From contig PTFA01000055.1 of NCBI GenBank assembly GCA_003342895.1, positions 3,875,629 to 3,939,628 on the forward strand: a stretch of DNA of 64,000 bases, in the 5' to 3' direction. Source of the stretch: Casuarius casuarius (taxonomy: Eukaryota > Chordata > Aves > Casuariiformes > Casuariidae). The notes beneath the pieces were generated by a model, which searched no databases, was not told where the DNA came from, and saw only the letters and a program-made list of their open reading frames with translations. A program made the position numbers and the translations under genes. Position 1 is the stretch's first letter. Every line of letters begins with the position of its first letter. Below are positions 12,199-23,400 of the stretch, piece by piece.

Positions 12199-12503
12199 TG
12201 TTGGGGACCAAGATTGAGTAATGCTGTGAAAGACAGTGGAGAGTCTTTAAGGCAGAAGGTAATGAAGTGGTAACTGTGATTTGAGCCCAGAGTGTGTGCA
12301 CGTGAGTTGCCACTGATCATGTGTCTTCCTGCCTGTATCAGCAGCCACGGTGTGCCTCCCTGCCTACGTGCCGAGCAGCTGTGGTGGGCCTGTCCTGCTG
12401 GGCTATCCTGCCCCCCTGCTTGGCATCAGAAGACACCTTACCCACCTATCACAAGATGCCACAAGGCCAAGAAGATACTTGGAGGAGTGGCTGAGCTAGT
12501 GGC

Positions 12504-12510
12504 TATATAA
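12504..12510 (+). promoter_or_regulatory. LTR TATA box
   Basis: TATATAA within GGCTATATAACCAGCC in the sense LTR. A transcript from here would run toward higher coordinates. Confidence 0.65.
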
Positions 12511-12527
12511 CCAGCCATTGTGTTTTC

Positions 12528-12533
12528 AATAAA
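12528..12533 (+). promoter_or_regulatory. LTR polyadenylation signal AATAAA
   Basis: Canonical AATAAA followed by a T-rich stretch. The short gap to the TATA box implies that the signal lies in or just before a small R region. Confidence 0.6.
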
Positions 12534-12581
12534 GGCTTTCTTGCACCATTCTTCTTGTGGTCCGTGTCGTCGTATGCCACA

Positions 12582-12587
12582 ACCAAG
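12582..12587. repeat. Target-site duplication, high-coordinate copy (ACCAAG)
   Basis: Exact match to 12193-12198, fixing the right boundary of the sense LTR. Confidence 0.8.
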
Positions 12588-12880
12588 GCCACATTAAAAC
12601 CTTTTTGTGAGTGGCAGGCAACAACTACAGCCATTTGTTACAGGCCAGCACAGAAGATATAGACTGCCACCACCTCACACAGTCTTGTGTTGTAGGGAAA
12701 GAATACCCTGCCTTCTTATTACTTAGTGAGTGGAGCAATTTAGCAAAATCTACAGAAGGACTACTACCGTGGTCACAGAACTGAAATCAAATAGAAAAGC
12801 TCAGCTCCCCAAATTTCCTTCTACATCTCTTGTATTTTCTGTCTGCAAGTCACTATGCCAAACTCAGCTACCCCTATGAT

Positions 12881-12990
12881 CTAGACTTAACTGCGCGTGA
12901 CCTGCCCTAGGTGACCCTGCTTGAGCACGGTGGTTGGACTAGATGATCTCCAGAGAGCCCTTCCAATCTCAACCATTCTGTGAGTCTATG
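12881..12990 (+). mobile_element. CR1 retroposon, 5'-truncated 3' end
   Basis: The segment holds the hallmark CR1 3' end: CTAGGTGACCCTGCTTGAGC, then GGTTGGACTAGATGATCTCC, CCCTTCCAATCTCAACC and the octamer-like ATTCTGTGAGTCTATG. CR1 is the dominant bird LINE. It terminates in short octamer repeats rather than poly-A, and most copies are strongly 5' truncated, as here (about 110 bp). Divergence from the familiar bird consensus looks modest, so it is younger than the L3-like relics elsewhere in the window. Confidence 0.92.
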
Positions 12991-15900
12991 GTTTTTTGTG
13001 GGAGAATCTCTGAATAAAGCGCATGATATTAAGAGTTTTACATAGATTTCAAATATGCAAAGTATGCAGTACGTTACTTTATAATTATCTGATGAGTTAA
13101 ATTAAGTGTCATGGTATTTGCTCTGAATCTGAGATATGGACAAAGGTTTTGAGTTCATCTCAGCTGCAACAAGACAAAACAGGTACATTTCTATTTCTGG
13201 TGTCATTGGCTGTAACACGCACTAACTGTGACTGCTTCTCTTTCATTAGCTCCCTCGTTGAATTCTAGAGTCTACTACACTCCTCTCTCCTATAGGTACC
13301 GAGATTTAATTCTTATAGCAGCCTGTTAGGATACATTATCGTTCACTTGAAGAACACCTTTTCAGTGCTTAGTTCTGGGTTTGCATCATAACGCAATACG
13401 TATGGAAATGCTAAGGAAATACACTCAAAATCCAGTAAAAGCTCACTGTATGCTAGACAATGAAAGTGATTAAAAAATTCTAATACTCAAGCTTTAGTCA
13501 GTAAGGCTCTGTTATTAAATAGATGATTTGCCTTTAATCTTCCTCTAACAGAAAGAACACCTGCATATTAAATCAGTTTGGCAAAACATTTTAGAAAAAC
13601 ATTAGTAGAACAAAAAATAATTAATGCAATTAAGAGATTGACACAAAGTGGCTAAAACCATTCCAGGTAAAATATCAATATTTAAAAACAAAAACGATTA
13701 GGTTAAAAAAATAACTCCAAAACACAGCCACATTTTAATTTAGCTTAGTCCGTGTTTATCAGCACACAATTATGTTTGTGCCATTTCTCAGCATTTTCAC
13801 TTGTGCATGCACACGAGATATTCTTAGACAACATGCATATATATAGGATACTACCTAAGTAATGCAATTTGCACAGCTGAGTGACCCCTGCATGAAGAAC
13901 CTTAGACCTTATCTGAAAATATGCTCATTCCTTTATTTTGTGTGGTGCAGAAGAAACTCAATCTGCACTTATAAGTCCCAATTCCTTTCCTCTTATGGAT
14001 CTTTTTCTAAACAGTACTTCTGCTACTGGGGAGATGGTAATACAAGGATCATGGGAACCAGTTCTAAAAAGATGCCTTTCAAAGGACTCAGGAAAGTCAG
14101 ATTCAACCTTATTAATCTGTCAGAAGGCATGCAGCACTATGAAATATGCCTGTACAAACAGCGCAGTGTTTGCTAGGCCTATGCCTCACAGTTTACTTTT
14201 ACCATATAAATGTACTCGCTGCTCTTCCCCCTCCTCCACAAAGGGTATTTTAAGTGAAAAGACAGAAGCTGAAAGCAGTGGGAAGCAGCAGCACAGTCAC
14301 AGGGGTGTTTTCTCCATTTTTAACAAACATTAATCCTCTCTCCTTACTTGCAAAACGTCATTTTTTCAGCTTAAAGAAAAAGATAGAGGGACAGTATATT
14401 TACTCATGTATCAAAAGATTTATAAGACTGTACTTTTTAACATTAATATGTTTTTCCTTTCTAGAACTACAAAGAACAAAAGATTTTTTTAAATCACAGA
14501 GCAAGACTGTTTCTATCCCATAACAACTCAAAACAAGATATACCATTTTAGTATTAAAAGCAGCAAAATATAGTAACCATAGGTATTTTGTAGGAACTTT
14601 TTAACTACCTATAGTGAACTTTCTCATTTCTCTATTACAGCCTCATAAATTTTGCTATGCGAGAAACACATTGCCCTCTACAGGTTGATTTAGTACAGTA
14701 CTCCGTGGAACAGCATTCATTCATGCTGTTTGCCTGAAGCGTAAGGTACCTCCCACATTCTGGAACGATAATATCGATTGTGGAAAGCTTTAAAATTATG
14801 TATTTATTGCATTGTTATCAAATCCTTCCTAATGTTTTCAGAACAAATGTAGAGGTTTTTAAGATGTGAATATAGAGTAGCTGCATAGATTCATCAAGAA
14901 AGAAAACTGCATCAAATGCCATGAAAAATAATACATTAAATGTGAAAAGAAACATCATTGATGGCTTTAAATTTGTTGTTCTTGCTGTTCTTTTAAGTTT
15001 AATTTTTTAATTGTTAGAATACTCAGTTTTAATAGCTGGCTTGATTAACTTTAAATATTTCAGCCAGAAAGAAGTTTGCATTAAAAATAGACATGGCAAT
15101 CTTCTATTTTCATAGAACTGTAAAATTTTAAGGGAATATTCTCTTATGTATGAACTCATTTAGTTATTGAAAAATAGAACATGCAATTCTTTAAAATGAG
15201 AAATTGTCAAAATGTTTCCCTGTTCTTCTTCCTCTTTCTTAGATAAGACAGAGCTCCTTAGCCATCTTTCCTAAAATTGTAGTAAATATTATGCCTAGTC
15301 TTCTCTTAGGTATCTCTTTCTCAGCCTTTTAATCTTTCTACAGAGGAAATGTTTTCTATACAGCTATTTTCATTTCCATTTTCTAAACTCCCTCTAGCTC
15401 AATAACATTTTACATGTGTTTTTATCGTTGTTTTGCATGTGTGTATGCACACGCCTGTGTCTCCGTACATATGCAAACACAAATATGGGGGAAATTTAAA
15501 GTAGGCAAAGTACAATTAGACAAGTTAAAATTCATGCAGGATTAGAGTTAATAATTATTTTTGAAGTATGTGCCAGAGAAGCTTTAATGGCTACAAAGGC
15601 AAAGATCTTGAGTTTTGTAATGAAACATATATTGATCCCTAAGCCAGCAACACTGTTGGAGGATACACAGTTTTACGCTGGTACTAAAAAGGACAAGTAG
15701 ATTGAAGAGATCAGAGCCAGCATGGTAGCCTTCATGTCCTGGACCCCGGGATCCATTATAATACCACTGAACATTCAAAGCCCACATTCAGAGAGCTGCC
15801 ATAAATCACGCCAGAGGACCTCACCATATGACATCACTGCTTCCAGTCTTTGGTTAGGTCCCAAAAAACACCTGAGCACAAGAATCGCATTTCCACTGCA

Positions 15901-16941
15901 AAAGCCTTCACTTGGGTCATTTTCCTTGTAATTTTTTTTCTCTCCAATCTCCTCCTCCTTTCTTCTGCTTTTTCCTCTCTTTAGCTTTCTAGCTAAAAGC
16001 AATCTGTCCTAACAGACGAGGAGTGCATTCTGCATTCCTATGAGAATATGACTAGAATGGAAACTCTCAGTAATGACACAGTAGCTTGAATTTGGCACAA
16101 GACAGCCAGATATTGGAGTAGCTCAGAAGGCCATCTGTTTTACCTGAGGTTTCTCCACCATATGATTGTTACAAAAATTGCAAAGAACCACAATAAAGAG
16201 CTGCATTTTCCGCTCTTTCCATTTGTGCGTTCTTGCCTTGTGTCTCTTCAAGAAAGCAAGGAGCATCACCTCCTCCTCCAGATCACCTTATGCAACCCTT
16301 CTTCCAAAAGGACAATTTCTTCCATCTTTGATACGATCTCCGTAAGTGTCAAGTATGGAGATTTCTGACATCAAAACTCTCCAGTTATGCTGTATTTCAA
16401 CCTTTCAGGAAACAAAAAGCCTTTGAGCTAATAACACAATGCTGGACCGTGGAGAGGGGTGGATGCTGCCTGCTGTTCACCTGGGCAGCCAGCAGGCACA
16501 ATGAATATTTCACGAATATTTGCTGCAATCCATATCTCTTCTCTCACCAATACCACACATACAACCCTCTGTAACAACCACAATCCTTCAAAAATTAAGT
16601 AAATGAGCACATAAAACAATCTGAATTCTTACCAAAAACTGTTTCATTTTCTTTGCCTTGTTTTTACCTCTTTTATCACACTTCAAGAATACCTTCCACT
16701 TCAAGAATGTCTACCATAGGCACAGTAGATTTTCTGTCAGCTTAATGAAGAAGAACACAGAACGTACTTACCTAGAAAACAGAACATTAAGAAAGGAGTT
16801 ATTAGAGCAGGAAAACCTACATTTATACAGCATCATGAACACACACAACTATTTGCATAATCAGTAAAGAAAAGGAAATTTTTTATTTAGCTATAAGAGC
16901 CAAACTTACTACGTCAGTGCATCATGACTGTGAATTCAGCA

Positions 16942-16971
16942 GATATATATATATATATCTATATATCTATC
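16942..16971. repeat. (TA)n / TATC microsatellite
   Basis: Alternating AT with interspersed C, merging into TATC units. Confidence 0.85.
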
Positions 16972-17552
16972 TCAAAGGACATTTCATTTCTTTGATACTC
17001 AAAGTTATTGGCAATTTTTGTTATGAGTCTTCTTTCTTACAGAAATAATTCATTAACAAGTCACTTAGAACATTTAATATTTGACACATCTCTTCTGTAC
17101 AACACACTTCTCTGTACAATCTGATGTAAATTTTTACTTTTATTTTAAACTACAAAATTAACTGCGAACATATTTTTGTGCAGTTGAGTTTAAAATTAGT
17201 TTTACTTTAGTACTATTGAATCACTATATTTACTAATAACAAAACATTTTGTGAGTAAAAATTGAATTCTCATAGTAAATGAAGAATTTTTCAGCCATGA
17301 CACATCTAGACAGATCAATTTTTATTAAATATGAAGCACTGCAGTATTATCATCTCCGAAATTCCTTTGCTTTTTAATGCCACACAAAATTTCTGTGCAA
17401 TAAATTGGGACAAAAGAAAAAGATATAGTAATAACTTGAATGATAGGAAGAACTGGGCAAGAGGAAACAAGAATGCCCTGCATTTAAAATATGGCTAGAC
17501 CACTAGCAATATTACCAATGCTGAGGGTAGCACTTCTCTCTCTCTTTGTGAG

Positions 17553-17576
17553 AAAAAAAAAAAAAAAAAAAAAAAA
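17553..17576. repeat. A24 homopolymer
   Basis: Twenty-four A after a (TC)n stretch. The preceding bases show no polyadenylation signal or gene-like sequence, so it is not read as a retrocopy tail. Confidence 0.85.
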
Positions 17577-19859
17577 GTTACCCAATTCCTGCTAACAATG
17601 AAGAGTAAGTAAAGAATTAGTGGTTTAAAAGATATCTTCCTTAGTGGTCTAAAAATTATATATTTTCTGTCACCTTAGTTACATACACAGGCGGGGTTCC
17701 TGGCCAAAATAACCCCAACCAAAACAAAAAACCCTAAACACAAAAAGCCTGCACAGAATAAAGCCTATTTTACAGTGCTACTGAATTTCCAATATATTAC
17801 ACTTTTGTGGAAATACCATGAAAAATGTGAATAATGCATAGCTGAATGCTCAGTCCAGAAGTGATACTGAAGAACCACATGAGTAATACAAGTCTATACA
17901 AATGGATTCTGACACTCATTAGAAGTCATTGTCACTGTAAAACAATTCTCTCCATGCTTTTCTATTCAGCATTTTTTTGGCTTGCTTTTGATGATCTATT
18001 GCTCAATAAAAACAAATCACCCTTTGGTGTTGTAGAACAGCCTAACATCTGGACTTGCCAGGCTTCACTACCTGCTTCCTCCTGGTACTTTGCTACTCAA
18101 CTACGCACAATTAATGAGACTCACAGCATACCTCAATCCAAACATGAACAAATGGCACACGCAGAACTGGAGAAAGCAGAGTCAGAGTGGAAAAGTTACT
18201 TCTCTATCTTTAAACTCATCAGATCACCATGAATAGGATCTAAACTTAATTTCTCAAATCCATCTTTCTACTCAAGGGAAAAAATAGTCTAAACCAGTAA
18301 CAACCTTGGATGAAACCCAGGCCATATTGATGCAAACTGGATTTTAACTACTGACTTCAATGAAATAAAGATACTGCTCAGATTTTCAAAAGTGATGAGC
18401 TCCCTATGCATCATACTGACAGTCAATAACTGCGATACCTACTACTAAAAATAAATAAATAAGTAACTTCAAACATGAGATGCATTAAAAGATGACAGGG
18501 AAGGAAAACAAGTCAATATATGTCAACTTTATTTTTAATATCAGCTTCACTATAGCTGATTCTGTTTTCTATTAATGTTAAATCACCATTTAAAATCACC
18601 ATGATAGCATGGTGATAAATCTGCATGATAGCAATTGTCCATGTATGACACTGCTACAAATGTCATAATCATCTTGTATTAAAAATGCCATACTTTTTCC
18701 TATACTTAAAGTTTTTCCTAATGATTTAGAAAGGGAAGATTAACAATGCAACTCTAATAGAAAAGAATGATAGAAAACAGCCTTTTATTAAATTTAATTC
18801 AGACCCTTTACAAAATGCATTCCATATTGGATATTCCTCTTAGAGGGAAAAAAAAAATGAGTGGAAATATTTTATGGGGGTAGATACAGTTTTCAGCAGA
18901 AACAGGCTGAAGAAGATCTTAGGTGTCTGAAGAATTGAACGATATTAATTAAAGACCTCAGTACATAGAGACTATTAATATTTATAATCAGGAGATGCTG
19001 ACTACTGACACTTTCATGTTTTACATCTGTAGGTTGAATTATATTTTCACTCTTTTTCAAAACAGGTTTCTAAGATACCTCTTTTGCTTTCATGATAGCT
19101 ATTCTCTAGCCCTTAGGGGATGGCAGAAATAAGGAGATTATAACAAAATACCTGTGACAAGTGCCAGAAGGAATATTCTCATATTCAGGAAAAAGAAAAC
19201 TTAGCAGTTAGCAAAAAATCTTGATTTTAAAGTTTTCTGTTTTAACACTTTAAAACACCATAGAAATGCATGTCTTACCAATGTAGAGTGCAACTTATTC
19301 TGCAAGGCAATTTAAAAAGCTTTAGATGCTTTGTCAAACCCAGAGGTTCAAAAGAAGACATGCATCCCTGCACACTATCCCATAACAGCATCATCTATCT
19401 CCTTCTCCCTTCATAGTTGCTTCAGTGACAAAAGAGCTTCAAATCAGGTTTTAGAAAAGGAGGAAGATTCTATATGGCATGAAATGAGAAAGAATTTTAT
19501 GATAATTGGTTTAGCTTTAATTATGTCCTCCTTCCTTCTTGAGCTAAAGAGGCTATCTCTATAAAGCATAGCTAAAACATACTTGGCTTTTAAATAGCCA
19601 GAGCTGCAAAGGATACCAGTGCCTGACAAAGAGCTGCAGGTTTGCTGGATCAGCTACAGCTGCTAGACCGCCACTTCTCCCCCAACCACAACAGTAATCC
19701 GTACCCTCCTGGTTGCTGTGTGGGGTCACAGCTTCTGCCGGCTGCTGTAGGTCCTGGCAGAAGCTGCAAAGCAGCGCTGGGTAATTGTACCAGGCAGAGT
19801 CAAGCCCAAGTTAATGAATTCTTTTTCTCACTAGCCTTTATTAGCTTGGCAGCCAGACT

Positions 19860-20400
19860 GGCTGAGATCTCAGGCAGTTCAGAGCATTAATGGAGCAGGC
19901 GCATGACCTTTCCATTGACATTAGCAAACTAGAAAGAGCCCAGTGGGTGACCACTAAGACAGTCAAGGGGATGAAACACAGTGAGGACAGTTGAGGGAAC
20001 TGGTTTGGGGAGCCCTGGAAAAGCGGGTAAGGGGGAAGACACCTAATTATTGTCTTCAACTACCTAAAGGGAGGTTGCAGGGAGATAGAGCCAGACTCTT
20101 CTCAGATATTCATGAAGAAAGGACAAGAAACTACAGTCACAAGATGCAGAAAGTGAAATTCTGACTGGACATAAGGAAAAAAATAAAAAGTCTTCACAGT
20201 GACAATGGTTAAGCATTGAAACAGGCTGTCCAAAAATGTTGTGTAATTTCCACTCTTGGAGGTATTCAGAGCTTCACTGGGGAAAGCCCTAAGCAACTTG
20301 ATCAAACTTTGATGTTAACCCTGCTTTGAGCTGGAGATTGGACTAAATAGCTTCCAGAGATCCCTTCCAAGCTAAATTATTTTATGATTCTTTGATTCTA
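19860..20400 (+). mobile_element. CR1 retroposon, 3' portion (about 0.54 kb)
   Basis: This follows the bird CR1 3' region in order. A segment with CTTCAACTACCTAAAGGGAG and AGACTCTTCTCAGATATTCA comes first, then GGACAAGAAACTACAGTCAC and CTGGACATAAGGAAAAAAAT. Next come CTTCACAGTGAC and TTGAAACAGGCTGTCCAAAA, then a GGAGGTATTCAGAGC block, and finally TTGGACTAAATAGCTTCC, CCCTTCCAAGC and terminal TTATGATTCTTTGATTCTA. It is 5' truncated and clearly diverged, and its left edge is approximate. ORFs crossing it (for example near 20102-20305 on the minus strand) are decayed repeat sequence. Confidence 0.9.
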
Positions 20401-23400
20401 CATGTGTATTTACAACTAATAATAATAATACAGTTTTATAGCATGAGAACAGAATAAGAAAGCCACAGCATTCTTTATTCCGGTCCCTTCCCTTGGTTTG
20501 CCACCATGCATTCATCAGCTGTAGGCATCACTCTGTTCCCTCCTACAATAGGACTGAATCTTGAAACAGCTTCCATAATGCCGTCTTTTTTCTAGCAGCC
20601 CAGATGTGTTGCGAACACTTGTTTCCAAACGAAGAAATTAATCTACATATCACAAATGCATAGTCTAAACACATGAATATTGTTAAAAATTTCCTATTTC
20701 TCTATTTATCATGTTATAAAACAGTTTTGCACCTCAGCAAAAGGGAATAGACACTTCCTAAGGAGTGGACAGTGGTATCAATGAATTAGTTGTACCCATT
20801 AGATGTGTAAGTAGATATTTGCTTTTGATTTTTTCTAATCTAATCCATTTGAGAAGTGCTTTGCGAATTCCTAGGACAATTTGGTAATGACTGTAAACTT
20901 TTCTTATAATTGCTTATAATTTGTGGATTATGGGCTAGATTATGTTCTTTCATAATAGGGTCTGGTGAAAGGAACATTATTTTTGGAAAAGAGACATAGG
21001 ACTGAAGGTAGGATATATTATTAAATATATTATTAACATTTATGTTACATTAATATTACGTTAAATATATTATTTCATAATGTCTACTGTTACCTATTCT
21101 GGTAGCAAGCCATGCTTCCTGACGGCTTATAAGAGGGACAGATATCCTGGAAGCATTAGGCAAGGCTGTGTTTTGTATGTTTTTCCAGTCCATAGAAGGA
21201 GGATGGAAAGGATCATCTTCCCTCTGCTAGTTTAAATCTTATAATAGACATATTCATGAAGTCCAAAATTATACACAACTTTAAAATCAACAAATTCAAT
21301 TTTTATAAACCTATTTCCTTTAGCTGTAAGACCACTATACATTTACAATGTTAGAATCTTGGCACTGATGGATAGACTCTATCAATGGTGCTGTTGCAGA
21401 ACTCCTAATTAAAACCACAGCTGGAGGAAGAATTATAAGGACAAGGAAAAATCTGGAGCAATTTTAATTTCCTCCCCCATAAACACATTCAAGTCCTCTC
21501 AGCCTTTTTGTAGAACTGCTCAATACCAGATGAAGAAGCATAATTTGCTTCTCACCAGAATAAAAATACTTGCATAATGAGCATTTGAAAAGTGTGATTG
21601 CTGTATGGCATTGCCACCAAACTAATGCTCTCCTTCTACTCTTTCTTTCATTTGTTTCTCTTCAGAAAAGAGATCAGAGATGCCTACTCTGAAAATAACA
21701 ATTCTCAAACTCTAAAGCCGCAGGTCAGACGGAGGTGGGTCTCTGCAGGCCTCTGCTCCCACTTTGGGGCTGTATGCTACTGACAGCTAGAGGAGTCGAC
21801 AACATGGCAAACATTCCTAATCTAATGTAATATATATGTTTTCTCCCATTTTGAGAGAAAAATGTTAAGTGCTGTCTACCACAATATTACAACCACCCAA
21901 ACTGTTTTCTTCCCTCTATCCTCCTCCGCCCCACTTTCTCTCTTCCATATACTTTCCTTTCCTTACTTTTCCATAAATTCATTGCCTTCATACTTTTTCA
22001 TTTGGGAAAAATATTTTAACATTTAGGACTCAGACATGCATACATTTAGCAAATGACTGTGACTTTTCCCTTTGTTCAACTGCCCATCTCCTCTACCCTC
22101 TCAGTTTGCTCACCGATGTATTCCTGTACTTCTGCAAAAGGTTACTGTTTCCAGGGAGAAGCTGAAGAAATGGAATACGTGAGTGCTGGAGAGCCACTTC
22201 AGCACAAAGACTACCTTAAATGGTCATTGAAAGTGAGTTGCACTAAGTTATTGTATCTCGGACTCAAGTGGCCAAAGAGTGCTCAGGCTTCCTGTTCTGG
22301 CAGAGCTCTGGGGAAGGCAAGCACTGTGGCGGGATGGTATTAAATGGGTGGAGAGAGAGAGAGTCATCTGTAACTGCTGTTTGCACAATGATCTTCACTC
22401 CATTCTGAAAAAGGAGCAAATGAAGATTCTGCACCTGCATTGCCCAAGAAAGGAGCGGGCTCAGAACAGACTTCCCATCAACAGAAGCAGCAGCAGCAGC
22501 AGGGAAGTTCCTAGCCTTATCATACGAATACCCTTGGTAACTACTCCTGGAGAACTAGGGCGGAAAGTTTCTATACTTCTGTGCAGCGGCAGGCTTTTTT
22601 CCAAGTATTGCACTTGCATAGATCCTGTGTTATCATTTGGAGTGACTCAGAGTTTCAGTCCTGGCTGTATCTGCTTACAGTGCTTGCTTCAACAACTCTG
22701 CTTCCAGGGAGACCAGGCCATGGACTTCCAGGGAGGTCTGCTTGTCATGACTTCCAAAGAGAGACTCAGAGAGGAGAAGAACGAGAGAGAAGCTGGGAGA
22801 AAATGGTGCAACATCCACAATTCCTTCTTACTGCCCCATCGCTGCTGTGCAGCTGCCTCAACTAGGCCTAGGAAGAACTCTCAAATTCATATGTACGTGT
22901 ATTTGGAAATCATTAACGGCACTGGCAAGCACCAAGTGTGAGAGCGCACTTGTGACAAGAGAAAGCATTCTGGAACCTTTACAACATCCCCAGGATAAAC
23001 TCCACCTCCCCAGCAACTTACAGACCAGCGTTCAAATCTGGAGATCAAGAGAATTTTGATGAGAAATTATAAATGGTGCACATTTATACACAAGGACAAG
23101 GACATCATGGATTAAAGTGGTAGAGTCAGCCAGTACAAGCCTGCTCAAGATATTCTGAATGAACAGATAGTGACGGCACTCATTCTCAAGATAAGAGAAT
23201 GGCCCAGATCCTTTATGTTATTTAGGCATCTTTTACCATTGTGGCCAGGACTGCAGATTCATTTCACTGAGATTTATACAATTAAATATTTTCTTGAGTT
23301 TCAATAAATAAATAAATAGAAGATAAGCAGCAATGTATTTTCTCTTCCTGAATATATCACCCCTATATCTATGTCTCTGAGCACTGACTGTGAGCATAAC

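Larger units (their letters stand above)
12199..12581 (+). mobile_element. Solo LTR of an endogenous retrovirus, sense
   Basis: This 383-bp element begins TGTTGGGGACC and ends GTATGCCACA, so its tips are TGT...ACA. It is flanked by perfect 6-bp direct repeats (ACCAAG). A canonical TATATAA (12504-12510) is followed 17 bases later by AATAAA (12528-12533). Downstream lie a T-rich stretch and a CpG-containing GTCCGTGTCGTCGTATGCC end, giving compact U3-R-U5 order on the plus strand. No internal retroviral sequence flanks it, so it is a solo LTR. A 6-bp duplication and short R region suit class II (alpha- or betaretrovirus/ERVK-like) avian elements. The intact TATA box, signal and duplication suggest a fairly young insertion. 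Confidence 0.8.
12991..19859. other. Non-coding tract, simple repeats only
   Basis: No supported gene. The ORFs here are at most 131 codons, overlap in several frames and lack recognisable domains. A TA-rich microsatellite (16942-16971) and an A24 run (17553-17576) are listed separately. Around 18300-18400, a GACTTCAATG motif and CAGATTTTCAAAAGTG resemble pieces of a degraded amniote interspersed repeat, but too little remains to name it. Confidence 0.5.

Noticed and set aside
16060..16150. Possible CR1 3' trace (GAAGGCCATCTGTTTTACCT)
   Set aside because: Only a few words resemble the consensus and the order is not sustained.
22279..22941. Longest ORF (220 codons, plus strand)
   Set aside because: No domain or family resemblance, heavy Cys/Leu/Ser content, a Ser run from a CAG-type repeat, and overlapping ORFs in other frames. 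It fits chance openness in GC-richer sequence.
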